From Mantis religiosa (taxonomy: Eukaryota > Arthropoda > Insecta > Mantodea > Mantidae): a stretch of 64,000 bases of DNA. Positions 44,467 through 56,790 of the stretch are shown piece after piece. How positions within the stretch are numbered: position 1 is the stretch's first letter; each line of letters starts with the position of its first letter. Position numbers and translations under genes: made by a program. The notes below the pieces were generated by a model. The model ran no database searches. It saw only the letters and a list, made by a program, of their open reading frames with translations, and was not told the DNA's origin. The stretch lies in the NCBI GenBank assembly GCA_030765055.1, contig CM060947.1:62051500-62115499 (forward strand), given 5' to 3'.

Positions 44467-45395
44467 AATCAGCTGTTCTTTCCATTACAGTCTACACGTT
44501 TTCTTTGAAAATTGTGAATGCAGAATTTTCACATCACCACTGTCTTTTCCTAACTCTCATATCTCCAATCTTTAAGTCTGTACACATTTCATTTTTATAC
44601 CTTTAAATTGCTATACTACCTGAGTTTTGAGAGTTTTGAGTTAAAGCCAGATTATCAGTTAAGTGTTTTCTTCTTGGAAAATATGACAGTGAGATTTAAT
44701 GTTATACTTTCCTGTTGAAATGATTTATATTTTAGTCATTTTAAAATACCACTTTTCTATACTTCATTCAGCGCCATGTGTTAACATTTTGATCAATTTT
44801 TATTTACTTCAATATAATGATGCCTCTGGAATCTCGATAGTCATAAATAATAAGGTCCTGTTGTTTACTATTTATTCACTAATTTCCTAGAATTTCAAAC
44901 CTCCAAATTTGTATTCTTGCCCATTAGATTAAAGTCTTCTACGCCATTTTTAATTTCCATTCATATCTCCAAACTGAGAAAACAAAACAGTAAGCTACAG
45001 AAGAAAATGTTCTGAGACCAAACTAAATGCATAGCACTATATAATAACTAATTAGTTGTAGGCTGGACTAATATCATAAATTGTTATAATTATTTATATA
45101 ATTATGCATATTATTGGTGTGTTATAAATATTGAATAATGTCTATTCGTTGTCGACTGAGACACTAAATAGAGGTCAGCCCATTCTTTAATCAGAATTAC
45201 TTCCAACATCCCAACCTACTTCTCAGTTGGAATGATGTCAAAACCAGAGAAAGATTGGTCGAGCGAGAGTTAGGAAAATATTTAGAGTCCGTTGATTTGT
45301 TAGGTAGTATTTGTCCAGCTTTCCGGTTGTAGGTTTGTTTATTTTAATAAGTGCGGTCTGGTGTAGGCACAGAGGGATCTGACTTGAGGGCTAAA
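44467..45395. other. Unassigned AT-rich stretch
   Basis: No recognised element or coding sequence. Confidence 0.4.
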
Positions 45396-45398
45396 AGT

Positions 45399-45770
45399 AC
45401 GAGGCGTGTTTTCAAAGTAACTAACTACTGTTTAAATAATTTTGTTGCTGCCGAGTTCAAGTCGCGATTTTGAGTAGGCGAGGTCATTCCTCCAATCATT
45501 AGGATACCAGACGTAGCTGTGAGCGATTGTCACTTCCTGTTTTCCTATCGTTAGATCGTTTCGAAATATTAAAAACGCTGAGGAACCGCCGACTGTGAAG
45601 TCAGACCAGTGATTCGCTTTTGGGATATAAAAAATGTTACTCCAGCACTCATTGACAATTGTGTAAGTTTAATGGGGAAACAATAATGCGTGATAGAATG
45701 GCAGGCAAATAAGACACAACCAAGCAAACTTCAGACCTAATCACATTTGGTGATTAGATTCTTAACCAAG
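45399..45770 (+). pseudogene. Mariner fragment, 5' end
   Basis: An ACGAGGCGTGTTTTCAAAGT end resembles an irritans-type mariner terminus. About 200 bases later the plus strand reads VIRFWDIKNVTPALIDNCVSL, close to the mariner N-terminal region. It is lost after about 370 bp. Confidence 0.6.
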
Positions 45771-46370
45771 CAATTTTCACCATCTATTCCTTCATCTGAA
45801 GAAATTTCTGGTTAGAAAACATTTAAACAATTTGATTGAGAAAAAGAAATGTCAACGTGGCTTTTATGACAGGCGGCACCATTCTTTAACGAATATGGTT
45901 TCCCGTTATGACAAATACCTGAATAACTGCAAGACTATCTGCGGTTTCACGTCCCCTTTCATACAAAGATTTTAGCTGACATGTTAATTATGAAAATGTA
46001 CAAAGTAACGAAAACCACCAGATAATTTCCCATAGACAATTATAATATTAAGATCGACCACTACTGGCTGGCGACGCAACGGTAATCGTCGCTTCCTGCC
46101 TCTAAGATAGGCGGTTCGTGTCTGCAAACATATGCTCTTCAGAGTACCAGGAAACTTCCCTCAACAGGAAACAACAAAGAGGAGTTGCATATATCTGTAA
46201 CTTCAAGCTTTGAAGCCGGTCGCAAAAACTCACCTGCACGTCTCAATTTCCTGCGAAAGTCCACACAAGCGTGGACGCTTTTCGAGACTTAGGCACCGCC
46301 GCACCATAGAAGAATAGAAGAACCATAGAAAAAGTCTACAAAGAAGATATCAGTCACCGCAGTCAAGCAG
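45771..46370. other. Unassigned stretch
   Basis: GC content rises towards 46.3 kb. GCGGTTCGTGTCTGC at about 46.11 kb is B-box-like but without a convincing A box. Nothing else recognised. Confidence 0.35.
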
Positions 46371-46419
46371 TCGTGCTTGCTGCAGCGCAGCAGCAGTGGC
46401 CCTCAGCAATGAGGGCTAA

Positions 46420-47190
46420 CCGTATCACTTCAGCCCGGAGCCCGACACCACTCGTCTGCGTGGAGCTAGTCAGCCACACGGAACTGGAAGCTTACTTAGT
46501 TAACGGCCTGCTTTTATTAGGGCGGGTGCTGCGTACTGAGGAGAGTCGACACCCGCCTAGCTGCATGCCGCCGCTGTGCCTACGAGCACACAGCAGAGTC
46601 CTGTGCAGACGAGTCAAAGTGCCACTGTTGTGGTGCTTCCAGCCTCACCTCGGCTTGCTCAGAATACGACCTCCGCCGCCAGCGCTATTGCGCCACCTGT
46701 GGTGGGCGCAACCATTACATCGGTCAGGTGCTCTGCCCCTTGCATCCCTGCAGGAGCCTGCACCAGCAGCACCATCAACATCTCGACAGCAGCCGAGCAC
46801 GCCACTGCAGACCCACCAGAAGCAGCAGCACCCACCCCAACAGTCAGCACCAGACCACTTCATTACACGGGAACATCTCAGGGAGGAAGTTCAGGCCTAG
46901 GTGAAACCGTTTAGGATCTCCATTCGGAGTTCCTGGTTATAGCGGTGAAACTTACCGTCCTGGAGGAACTCATGAGACAGCTCCAAACCACATCCAACCA
47001 GGCAGCTCATCACACCAACGAACGACAGGAGATCCACCGTAAGTTGGACGATCTGGGTGAGAGCCTTCGGGTTCTCATCCGGAACATTGTCTGCTCCACC
47101 ATCCAGCATCAGCAGCACTGACACGTCAATATTAGCCACAACAACAGAAGACAAGTTACGCGCACCAGTACGAAGCTCGCCGCGCATGGT
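46420..47190 (+). pseudogene. Zinc-knuckle gag/ORF1-like retrotransposon fragment
   Basis: The stretch is unusually GC-rich for this window. One plus frame (about 46559-46735) reads CRRCAYEHTAESCADESKCH, then CCGASSLTSACSE, and CATCGGRNHYIGQVLCPLHP. These are three closely spaced CCHC-like zinc knuckles with altered spacing or a missing His, as in ORF1 proteins of R1/Jockey/I-type LINEs. A Pro/Gln/Ser-rich segment follows. Upstream, a VNGLLLLGRVLRTEES-like segment in another frame fits the RNA-binding part of such ORF1s. It is interrupted by stops, so inactive. A Gypsy gag is the alternative. Confidence 0.55.
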
Positions 47191-48965
47191 AGGTGCAATA
47201 TCCCTATACTTTTATCCCGAACCTGTCCTTAACTAATGTCACCTCTATCCCCTAGGCTGCAGTTAGGTTTCATGGATGTAGCCTAGAAATACCTTTACGT
47301 GCTTGTACCCTTGGTGTACCAGCTAAGCAGTCTCCACGTACTAACGTGTGTGCTATGCGGGACCGCACAAGGCCGAGCCATTTTCCGTTTCACATTCCTT
47401 CCATTAACTGGTGGAGGTCTTTTAGTGGGCCCACACATCTCACGTGCCCTCCAATACAATGGGAGTACGTAAATGGATTTCCCCCCACTTTTTAAAAGCA
47501 TTAAATTCACATATCACGTTGCGTTACCTTACATGAAGTGTATTTCTGCCAGGCTGTGATTTGACAATGTATCTCTCAGTCGATAGACAATCACAGCACC
47601 CAACGTTCTTCTCGCCTCGGAAAGAATTGTCGAGGTGCTCTCTTCTGTCAGAACAACTAACAACAAGAAGAAAAGCATTCCGGTGAGTATCATTCTTTTG
47701 AAGGAAACAATTCAGGAACCAAGCACTTACGGACACGTAATCGACATTTTTATTGTATACATCATACTCTCTGTTTTGAAAGACTATTATTTTAAGTCAC
47801 AGTCACCAACCGTACCTTCACATCCCAAGGAATATTCCTTATTTTCCGTCGATTTGACTGGTTTGGCAACTACGAGGCAACCTTGAAGTCGGAGTAATAT
47901 GTTATACACTGCGCCACAATGCCACAACTTTTGTCGCATCAATGTGCTACTACTGTGAATAGTATTTATTTCAGCCGAAAGCATTTCCCACTTGCTCTGG
48001 AACCGCGGACGCTACTGCAATTTTTCGACCGGTACACAGGTTAGGTGCTATATTTTCAATAATGGCACAGCCACAACCAACATCTGAAAACTTTTGCAGC
48101 TTCCCAACAAGCGATAACTCTTGAACCAGTTGAACATCGATGACCGAACTTGTCAACACAGCTTACTGCTATCAATCCATTCACAGTCGATAATGTTGAA
48201 TCATTAACGATCTCTTGCAGTATATATTATGCAGAAAATTTAAAAATAGGAGACTTAAGATTAACGTAAAAATATGGGTGCTTAAGAAAATAGATTACAT
48301 TTTCGCAAAGAGTGTTAAAATGCCGCTCTATTGACCCACTTTCATGTAAAGCGCGAAACCTCGCATTTATATGTTATATTATTTAATTCTTATACTTTTA
48401 GTTCCTTATGAATGCTTACATGATCTTTCTGTCCAGTTTTGTATACTCTGCTATAGATCTCGGGAATTTCAATTCTACCTTTTGCATTTCTTTAGATCTT
48501 GATTTGCATTGACCCTAGCTTGTGGTCCAAGTTTAACGATTGAGTTTGATATTGCTTTATTTTTTAACAGTCATATTAATGTTCCAGTTTTATAAATAGA
48601 TTATTTTGTTTTCCCGTATATATCTACTTCTCAAATGGATAACTGAAAAGTAGTTTGACATAATTACGTCGTACTATTTCGTGTACTTTAAGGATATCTG
48701 CGTCTAGGAGTTTACTGGTTAAAAGTCATGCAGAATGATGAGGTCTTCAGAGAATAAGCCCAGGAAATCAAGATATACAGTTCATTATTCATGCTAGTAT
48801 CTTAAACATATGTTATTTTAATAAAAAAAAAAAAAAGTTAAAGAAATTTTAAAAGACTTTTTTAAATAAAGTACTCTGTTAAAGACATGCTAAAGTAGAA
48901 CATTTTCTTGAACATTTTATTACTGTATTCTTAAATGATGCCGAGATTTAATTACTAAGTTTAGT
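47191..48965. other. Unassigned stretch
   Basis: Mixed composition, with short ORFs below 85 codons without motifs. A faint tRNA-like region near 47.83-47.93 kb (minus strand GGCATTGTGGCGCAGTGTAT) could be an old SINE. Confidence 0.35.
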
Positions 48966-48969
48966 ATGT

Positions 48970-49215
48970 TTGGCCATGCCATGGCTGAGTGGTTAGACCG
49001 CTTGGCTCTCACCTGGGTTCGATCCCAGGAGACCGCAAAGTGAGATTTGTGGTGGATAAGATGGCACTGTGGCGCGTTTTCTCCGGGTCCTCCGATTTCC
49101 CCTGTCAGCATTCCACCGATTGCTCCATCATCGTCTTCCCTATCACCTCATCTCTGTCGTACTATGGGCCACGAGGTTGCGCGGTTTAGTAGGTCCTATG
49201 TTCCACTTAAAGGAA
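48970..49215 (+). repeat. tRNA-derived SINE, family B
   Basis: GCCATGGCTGAGTGGTTAGA (A box, Ser/Leu tRNA-like), CTGGGTTCGATCCCAGG (B box), a body with GTGGTGGATAAGATGGCACT, and a tail with CACTTAAAGGAAATACAGG. Other copies are at 55.31 and 59.81 kb. Confidence 0.82.
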
Positions 49216-49789
49216 ATACAGGAAATCGTTCATTCTGTTTTCGATTACTTTTCTAATTTGAGTTATGCTTTTTAAATGCATAATTCATAATTACTTATTG
49301 TAAAAAAAAACATTTATGTGGGGGAAATGCAAGGAATGCAGAAAATTATGCCTCCTTTTAAAAATAATATTTTTTTGAAAAAGGTGCATTATTTCATGTG
49401 AAAAATATCTTATATGTCAAAATTTCTAGATAAACGGAAATGATACTTCTTTTTATTTCCAGGGAATATGGTCAGTGGATTTGCTTCTCCATTTAAGGTG
49501 CCAGGTGATTTGAAATTTAAATTCTCTAAATGCAGGTGATACATTTTTCAGAATTCTAAATCACATTCTAATTTAATATGAACATTTTTTATTTATAATA
49601 TGCTATGATGTGGGGATTTTTAAGGTCTCTTTAAATAAAATATAAGTGAGATGAAATTTTGGTAAAGTATAAATAAGTGTTAGTGATTATCTTAAGGTGA
49701 TATTTATTTCTTCCAAGAATGAATGTAAGACATATGAATTTGCACATCTATCGCATATTTTGCAATTGACCCGCGGTTGCGTTCTGGTA

Positions 49790-50320
49790 CCATGATTGTA
49801 CTCCTATATACCATCAATCAACATCCCATCTAACTTTTGGCGGGATCACGTGATGTCCTCCAAACCGAAATTGAGGCTGTGTCGACCTCTATGGGAGAGC
49901 GAAATAGTGGCTCGTGGTGCTCGGGGTCCAAATTATCTAAATGATATAAAAAAACAATCAGAGCCGAAAAAATCGCGTATTGAGGTAAATAGTGGTGTTG
50001 AAGGCTCATAAAATTGATTGTAGCTTTTCTTTAAACATGACATCATCATCGTCGACAGAAAACCTAAACCGAGTTTATACGGGTCATGGAAAGCACAAAA
50101 TAGGCTGTGTATTACAATATGGCTGGCGTAGGCTCTAACGCGTCAGTTTTTTGCATTCAACATATTAAAAAACAAGATTGTCGATATACTGCCATTGTAC
50201 AGTGATTCTTTCTGCATAAACTACGTTTCGATAGTTGACAATAGGTAGTTGTTACTGTATAATTTAAAGTGTTGATCATGATTCCAAAAGGTAAACACCA
50301 CAGCTGTTGTGATGTTTACT
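49790..50320 (+). promoter_or_regulatory. Possible promoter/5' UTR region of the PCGF gene
   Basis: A CpG-richer stretch with ATCACGTGAT, GTCGACCTCT and TATGGCTGGCGTAGGC about 150-700 bases ahead of the first coding exon. GAG|GTAAAT at about 50000 could be a donor for a non-coding exon. It is placed by composition and position only. Confidence 0.3.
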
Positions 50321-50455
50321 TTCGTTTGAATGAATGCCATCATTTAGGACATACATATACATCTCAGATTTTGGCATTCCTCTAGTGATATATGTTAAAG
50401 AAAATCAATAAAATGTGGTTGAACCTGTTTAAATATTGTAATATTTCATTTGTAG

Positions 50456-50597
50456 CATACATGGCAAGCTTGACTCTGATCCAGAATGCATAAGCCAAGA
50501 AGAATCAAAATCACAGACTTGAACCCGAACCTCATATGTGTGTTGTGTGGCGGATATTATGTGGATGCCACTACCATCATTGAATGCTTACATTCAT
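50456..50597 (+). CDS. Psc: Polycomb RING gene (Psc/BMI1 type), first coding exon
   Basis: The exon begins after TTCATTTGTAG and has a 30 base 5' UTR, then ATG at 50486. Coding sequence 50486-50597 gives MHKPRRIKITDLNPNLICVL and CGGYYVDATTIIECLHS, ending in a split codon before GTAAGA. The start matches the usual N-terminus of PCGF2/PCGF4/Psc proteins. It carries the first four zinc ligands of the RING finger: Cys18, Cys21, Cys34 and His36. The protein pairs with RING1/Sce in Polycomb repressive complex 1, which ubiquitinates histone H2A in the nucleus. Whether it is Psc, Su(z)2 or another PCGF cannot be decided from the RING alone. Confidence 0.93.
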
Positions 50598-51436
50598 GTA
50601 AGAACTCAAATTTTATTAATCTCATTTAATATGTAGAGGTAAATGTACTGCATGACCCATAGAGTGTTGCCTATCTTAGATCTTACCTATCATTTCTTAT
50701 AAATGATTGCCTGCAGTACAAAATAATGCCTGTGACAATACGTAGAGCAAATAATAGTTCTTATTTATTGGCAATTTGCAAAATTACAATGGCACAAAAC
50801 TTGAGCAGACGTTACTTTTTAGAGAGCTCAGTGTTCATACTAGAGTATTTGTTAGTATAGAAAGCAATGTTAAGGCATTGTGTTTAATTTGAAACATGGA
50901 AATGTGCAGATATGGATGTCAAATGTAAAGTGCAAAACCCTCAGATCTACTTAATACAGCATCAACGTACTTAAGTTGTATTTATCAATTAAGTGACCTA
51001 AGATTTAATACTTTGAAACATTAAGCTTATATAATAAATTATGGAGTTGTTGATTTAAATGTAGCTGCATAAACCTCAAGCTCTTTTTAAAGCACTGTGG
51101 CTTTTGTGCACTGAAAGAATTTTGAAATATAAATATGAGAAAGAAAATTGATATGACACATCTATATTCGTTATTAAATAATACAGTACACTGTGTATTA
51201 AGCATATTGCTTCAATTTTTTCCCAATACATTGAATAGATATTTAACAATACAGATAATTGCAAAACACATGTATCACCTCACCTTTGGCTACTGATAAA
51301 ACACTTTCAGCAAGTTTTTAAAATATATTTATTGATCAAAAGAAGTTCACCAATAGGTAATTTTACAATATCTCAGTGTTAATGGTGCATTATGCATTTA
51401 AGCAGAACTACTGTTGAAAGTTACAGTTGTTTTTTT
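50598..51436. other. PCGF intron, nothing recognised
   Basis: AT-rich first part of the 7.6 kb intron. Confidence 0.5.
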
Positions 51437-51655
51437 TGTAAATATATGTCCTCTAACGTTAAGTCAAATGGGATGAAGAATAATATGGATGAAATGATGC
51501 TCAGATGAGCTCAGAGTCCTTACAGCTTAGTGTTACCTAGTATTCATCTTTCAAGATAAGGGAAAACTCTGAAAAAACCTCTTCTATAACTTGCTGACCG
51601 AGTTTCAAACTTGGTAACTCATGAATGTGAGGCAGACAACTACTACCTGATAACA
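51437..51655 (-). repeat. tRNA-derived SINE, family C
   Basis: Carries TAACGTTAAGTCAAATGGGA, GATGCTCAGATGAGCTCAGA, CTTTCAAGATAAGGGAAAAC and GCTGACCGAGTTTCAAACTT. A diverged copy of the 18.2 kb element, with the tRNA-like head on the minus strand. Confidence 0.65.
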
Positions 51656-52825
51656 GAGATGGGTGTTATAGCTGGTGATTTAAATAGCAAAGGTCAACAT
51701 TGTTTATAGTCGTTCTAACATTGTAACAGCTTTTATGTCAGTTCTTTTGAATCTACAAAGTTTGTGAAGACATGAAATATCTCCTTTCCATCAAAACATT
51801 CAAAATTCTGAACCACTCCTTGAATTCCGTATGATCTGCAATACCAAAACATCTAACCCCTAATAACTGTCAACAAATTAACATTGTGTTGTTTCTCTTT
51901 TAAGTAGTTAATTCTGGTAGAGAAGACAGTTGTTTACTACATACCTTGTTCTGTGTTTTTAATCAGTTCTTCTATAAGGTACTTGTTCATTACACCTTCT
52001 GAATCCTAGCATGTTTGCACTAATATTATTTTATTTAATGATGCTGTCAATTGCCAAGGTTATATTAACATTTTCAGTGTGCTGGAATTTTGTCTTGCAA
52101 GAGTTTTTTTTATATAAATCTGTTGACCTGTGACTGTTGCTTTCAAGTACACTTTAAAACCATTTTATCTGGGGGAGTTTGAACCTGTAAATGTTTGCAC
52201 TTATAGGTTTATGCATATACAGAGCATGGATATTGTTAGTCTATAAGTCCAACAGCTTCAATGGTTGCTGATGGAGAATATCAATTTCTAAAGGCAATAA
52301 AAATGGCCAAATGTAGTAATATTTGAGAAATCTGGTGAAGTCTCATGTCATTGATGGATTGATCCAGTGTAACTTAAAAGGATTTTACCCATTACTTTAT
52401 TTCAGAGTTCTGTTCCGGTTTAGTATGAGAATTCTGCTTATACCTACTGAAATTATAAGTTTTTTTCAGGTTGGATGAGAACATGTTGAAAATCTACTAG
52501 GAGGAATTCATGATTTGCTTACAGAAATCCTAAGAATTTATAGTATTTTTAGAATAGATTAGGTTTTATCTTGAGACATATGAGGAAAAAAACCCTCAAG
52601 TTGTATAAGATGAATGGCAACAGAAAGGCTCTTTCACTGTACTTTACTTTAGCACTTGCTCAAATTTTTAATATGTTGTAGAATATTTTATCAGTTATTA
52701 AAAGAACACTGTAATAAGTTCATAGAACTTTTATATTTACCTTTACTGATTAGTTAGGTATTGTTCAGAGAGTAGTGACAATTTCTGACTCATAATTTTA
52801 TGTATGTATACCAATGCTCCCCATA
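51656..52825. other. PCGF intron, nothing recognised
   Basis: AT-rich intron sequence; no signature. Confidence 0.45.
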
Positions 52826-52829
52826 TGGC

Positions 52830-53132
52830 AACTACAGCAATATGGTAACCTCGCCCCACCACGTGATGACTGGACCCATTTCTCAGATGGAGGCACCCAG
52901 AGGGCAGTGTCCATTACCTCCAATGGCAGGGTGATAGTGAAAATGAAGGTGAGGCGAGGGGACCTACAGTTTTTATCGTGGACTCCAAACCACGTTGGGC
53001 ATAGGGGACACTTAACAGGAGGTGAAGGCGCAAATAGAGCTGACTTAACATTGACAACCCCAGAGCCAGGAATCGAACTTGGACCCTCAGCGCGAGCGTT
53101 GTGAATGAAACCAGTGTGCTACCCCGGCATCC
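52830..53132 (-). repeat. tRNA-derived SINE, family E
   Basis: Minus strand begins GGATGCCGGGGTAGCACACT (A box) and has GGTCCAAGTTCGATTCCTGG (B box), then a body with CACTTTTATTGTGG-like and CCATCTGAGAAATGGGTCC. It is the only copy in this window. Confidence 0.7.
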
Positions 53133-53614
53133 TTGTGACTCATAATCTATGGAGTTCATTCTGAAGTGCTGCATGTGTCTGACAAGAGCAATCAATACTA
53201 TGAGATAGAATTGATATACAGAATAAGTACAAGGTGAGTGTGGGCCCTCAAGGTGTAGTGATCTGCAGTGGTATTGCAGAGTCCTGTGGTTTATGGAGAT
53301 TTGAGGTTAGGTTCAGGTTAGTATGTGTGTACATGGATTCAAATAACAGGTATATCAGTAACAGCATCTACCCTCTATTTCTTAGCATACTATTCTTGCA
53401 GATTACACTAATAGGCTTGGGGTATCAGTTTCCTCCATGTATGTATATACTGTAATAACTAGAGCCTGGATTTGTAAGCACAATCAAATGATGAAATAAG
53501 CAAGCAAATAAGCACCAAAAATAAGCAAATAAAAAATAAAAATTTAATCATAAACATTGTTTTGTAGAATTTTTACCTTACTCATGCTTGTTACAGTACA
53601 CGAGAGAGTTATCT
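53133..53614. other. PCGF intron, nothing recognised
   Basis: No signature; a short AAATAAGCAAATAAG-rich patch at about 53.5 kb recurs weakly near 54.6 kb. Confidence 0.4.
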
Positions 53615-53619
53615 TGAGA

Positions 53620-53848
53620 TTTTTGTTTGTTCCATTTATACCCCACCTTAAACTCCAATGGTCATATTGGTGGCCGTTCTCCTTTGGAACATATTGAAGT
53701 TGTTAACTCGTATTCATTAGTTTTTAATCATTACATCACGCATACATTCACACTCTCATTCATACTTCCAGACTCTGGGGAAGATGAGGAATTATCTTGA
53801 TCGGAGAAAAATCCCCACCCTCAGCCAGGAATCGAACCCGGGACCCGT
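53620..53848 (-). repeat. tRNA-derived SINE, family A
   Basis: The inverse of the 32.4 kb copy: GTTCCATTTATACCCCACCT, GGCCGTTCTCCTTTGGAACA, CCAGACTCTGGGGAAGATGA and AATCGAACCCGGGACCC (B box). The A-box end is truncated. Confidence 0.8.
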
Positions 53849-55300
53849 TTGAGATTTTCTTGTGGGAAGCTCCTGCTTTTTTCAGTGAAAAAAATTTTAT
53901 ACTGTGAAAAGGATCTCTCGTCACATGAAGTTACTAGAACATGCGAAAAGCACCACAGTGCTTTTGGAATGAATTTCCCTCAGAATACGTTTCTGTACCA
54001 AAAAGTTTTGTAGAAATTTTAGTGTCTGGTAACCAGGATTTTTCATTGATACCTTATTGAGGTTCTCAAAGGCACTTTTAACAATATTGTAAATCTTTAA
54101 CAATATTGCAAATCTCTAAAGACAACATTACGAAATTTCATATATCAAAGAAAGTGAATGCTCCAAGATATTATTTCGAATTTCCAACTGTGTTATAATT
54201 GCAGGTATTTTGGAGAAGCGTTTATGGATTTACTCTATCTTATTTTGAATGCCAATATTAGCAAAACATTCTTGTGCTGTGGCGATGTTGCTTGTGTATT
54301 CTGCATCTTAGGAGTACAACACAGTTTTATTTCATTGAAATGTTCTGCATAGAATGACACAACCTTTAACCAAGAACCACATTGAGTTAAAACTGGCTGA
54401 GAAGATAAAGACAAATTTGGAAGGACTTCATGAAATTTTTTAACTCTAATCGGCCACAGTACGCTTTCTTTACAGTAGAGACAAGAAGATCCACGTTTTT
54501 ATATCGGCTCCTGACTCTTTCGGCGAGACGATGATGGCTAAGAGTGAAAATTTACTTTTAAATTTATATGCTTTGGATGAAATAAGCTATTTTAATTAAA
54601 AAGCATAAAATAAGCAAACAAATGCCATATTTCAGCAAAAAATCATATATAAGCATTTTGCGTAGAAATACGGGCTCTAGTAATAACAAAGTGAAATCAT
54701 TTGTTGATATATTACTATGGTTTTACTATGTAAGAAAATATCTTAAAATGTGCAGGTGAATTGGTTAGATCTTTCTGAAACATTTATATCTCCTCTTAAA
54801 GCCAATATTATATGCATTTTCTTTCCTAAGTTACTTCCTTTTTATTGTGGTCATTCACATAGTAGATGTGTAGTAAATGGATTTAGAGGCACTTAAGCGT
54901 TCATTTCAGATGTATGGTTCATTTGCTGTTCCTAATGTTTATTATTCAACTCAAGCTTTTGTTTTCTTTATTTTTTTTTTTTTATTTCCCTGTAGCTGTT
55001 GCAGAGGATCTGCGCTTCATGGATTGCAGTTGGAAGTTACTACTTTAGTACTTTAGAACAATTTTCTTACTGCTATCAAACCATTCATTTATATCATGCA
55101 CTTAAATACACCAACTATATTTGAAAATCACTTGAAAGTGAGCCAGTTTAAATTTTTTTGTTTTTTGTTCGTATGGTCCTATCACTGAGCAATGCTCTAG
55201 GACATTGAACATGTTATACAGAAAACAACCTCACCAATTCAACATATATCATTTTAACTACCACCACCATACATCAAAACGTGCTTTGGTTTTATTTTAT
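53849..55300. other. PCGF intron, nothing recognised
   Basis: AT-rich; no element ends or coding motif stand out. Confidence 0.4.
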
Positions 55301-55307
55301 TATTTTT

Positions 55308-55691
55308 GGCTGCGCCATGCTGAGTGGTTAGACCATTTGGCTCTCACCAAGGTGGCCTGGGTTTGATTCCAGGAAACCGCAAAATGGGAATTGTGGTGGA
55401 CAACATGGCACTGAGACAGGTTTTCTCCAGGTGCCTCGTGAGCATTCCACCAATTACTCCACCATCACCTCTCCTATAATTCATCTCGCCCTCATATGTA
55501 TTATCCACTTCCTTCACCTTCACACTAGCTATTGGGCTGATCACCTATCCTGGTTCTCTATCAGATCCAAACTTTGGTTCCACAGACCTGACCTTAAAAG
55601 GGATAGAGGAACAAGAATGCCCTAACACCATGATAGTGGTACAACTAGGAAAGTTAAAGAAGAAGAAGAAGAAGAAGAAGAAGAAGAAGAA
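55308..55691 (+). repeat. tRNA-derived SINE, family B, with (GAA)n tail
   Basis: GCGCCATGCTGAGTGGTTAG, CCTGGGTTTGATTCCAGG, GTGGTGGACAACATGGCACT, then a longer body and a (GAA)n run of about 38 bases at 55654-55691, a typical SINE 3' tail. Confidence 0.82.
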
Positions 55692-55859
55692 GGTTTTTTT
55701 TTTATCGCCACCACCAAACATATAACATCTGGAACATTTGACTGAAAGAGGAAAACAATTTAAGAACTATTACTACTACACATAATATTATACAATTACT
55801 CATCCCAGAAAATGTGACAAACCTTTTTTTATGGAGATAAACAATACATTAAACCAATA

Positions 55860-56790
55860 CAAGATACATTATATTCCCTTTATACCATAGGACACTTTAA
55901 CAATCATCCATAAATTCTTGTACTAAGGAATAGGCCTTGCTGCATAAATAGTTTTTAAAAGCAAACTTATAATTATCCATTTTCCTTGAAGATAGCAATT
56001 TTAATTATTTTTGAATGGCATTGAATATTCTGACACATTCATAAAGTACTCCTTTCTGGAAACAAGTCAATCTGGCACTGGGTTTAAGTCCATTCTTTGT
56101 CTAGTATATATGCTGTATATTCACATTTTGTGTAAAGTAGTCATGATTTTTGATATGGAAACATATAAGCATAAAGATGTATTCACAAGGAAGTGTTAAA
56201 ATATTCAATCTTTGAAATAGACCCTTACATGGAGCCGTAACGTTGATGCCGCATATTGCTCTGATGGCTCTCTTCTGTAATATAAAAACTCGTTTACTCT
56301 TCACCAGGTTACCCCCAGAATATCAAACCATATTTCATTATTGAACAAAAACTTGCATAGAATACCTGTGTTAATGTCTAAAGTAGACAGGAGTTCAGCA
56401 ACCTAAGGACATAAATAGCTGATCTCAACTTGGGTATGATACTCTCTATATGAGCTTTCCAATTAAGATTTGCATCAACCTGGAAACCCAAGAATTTATG
56501 AGTGAAGTCTGACCAAGCAGCCTTATCAATGCCTATGCTCGGAGAAGGATTGTGCAAAATGTATGCCCAGGACCTTAGTTTTGTCAATGTTTAATGTGAG
56601 TTTATTTGCCTTAAACCAACTGCATATAGTGCTGAATGCATTATTCAGTTTTAGTGCAAATCATGTAAGCTGCTACTAGTCACTATTATGCTAGTATCAT
56701 CGGCAAACAAGATAGCCGTTGCGAAGCTTCTCAGTGCTAGGGGGAGATTGTTCATATACATTCAGAAGAGTAAAAGTAAAAGAGTGAAAA
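55860..56790 (-). pseudogene. LINE fragment, reverse-transcriptase end
   Basis: The minus strand has AILFADDTSIIVTS (56.72-56.69 kb, the FADD catalytic box), then HKFLGFQVDANLNWKAHI, LRSAIYVLRLLNSC, ILQKRAIRAICGI and NHDYFTQN. These are the successive blocks at the end of CR1/Jockey-type LINE proteins. Frames are broken several times. Only the part from the catalytic box onward is present. Confidence 0.8.

Noticed and set aside
49796..50011. A 71-codon ORF just upstream of the PCGF exon as a coding exon
   Set aside because: The protein has no family features, and the PCGF N-terminus is complete from the ATG at 50486; the region is better seen as possible 5' UTR/promoter.
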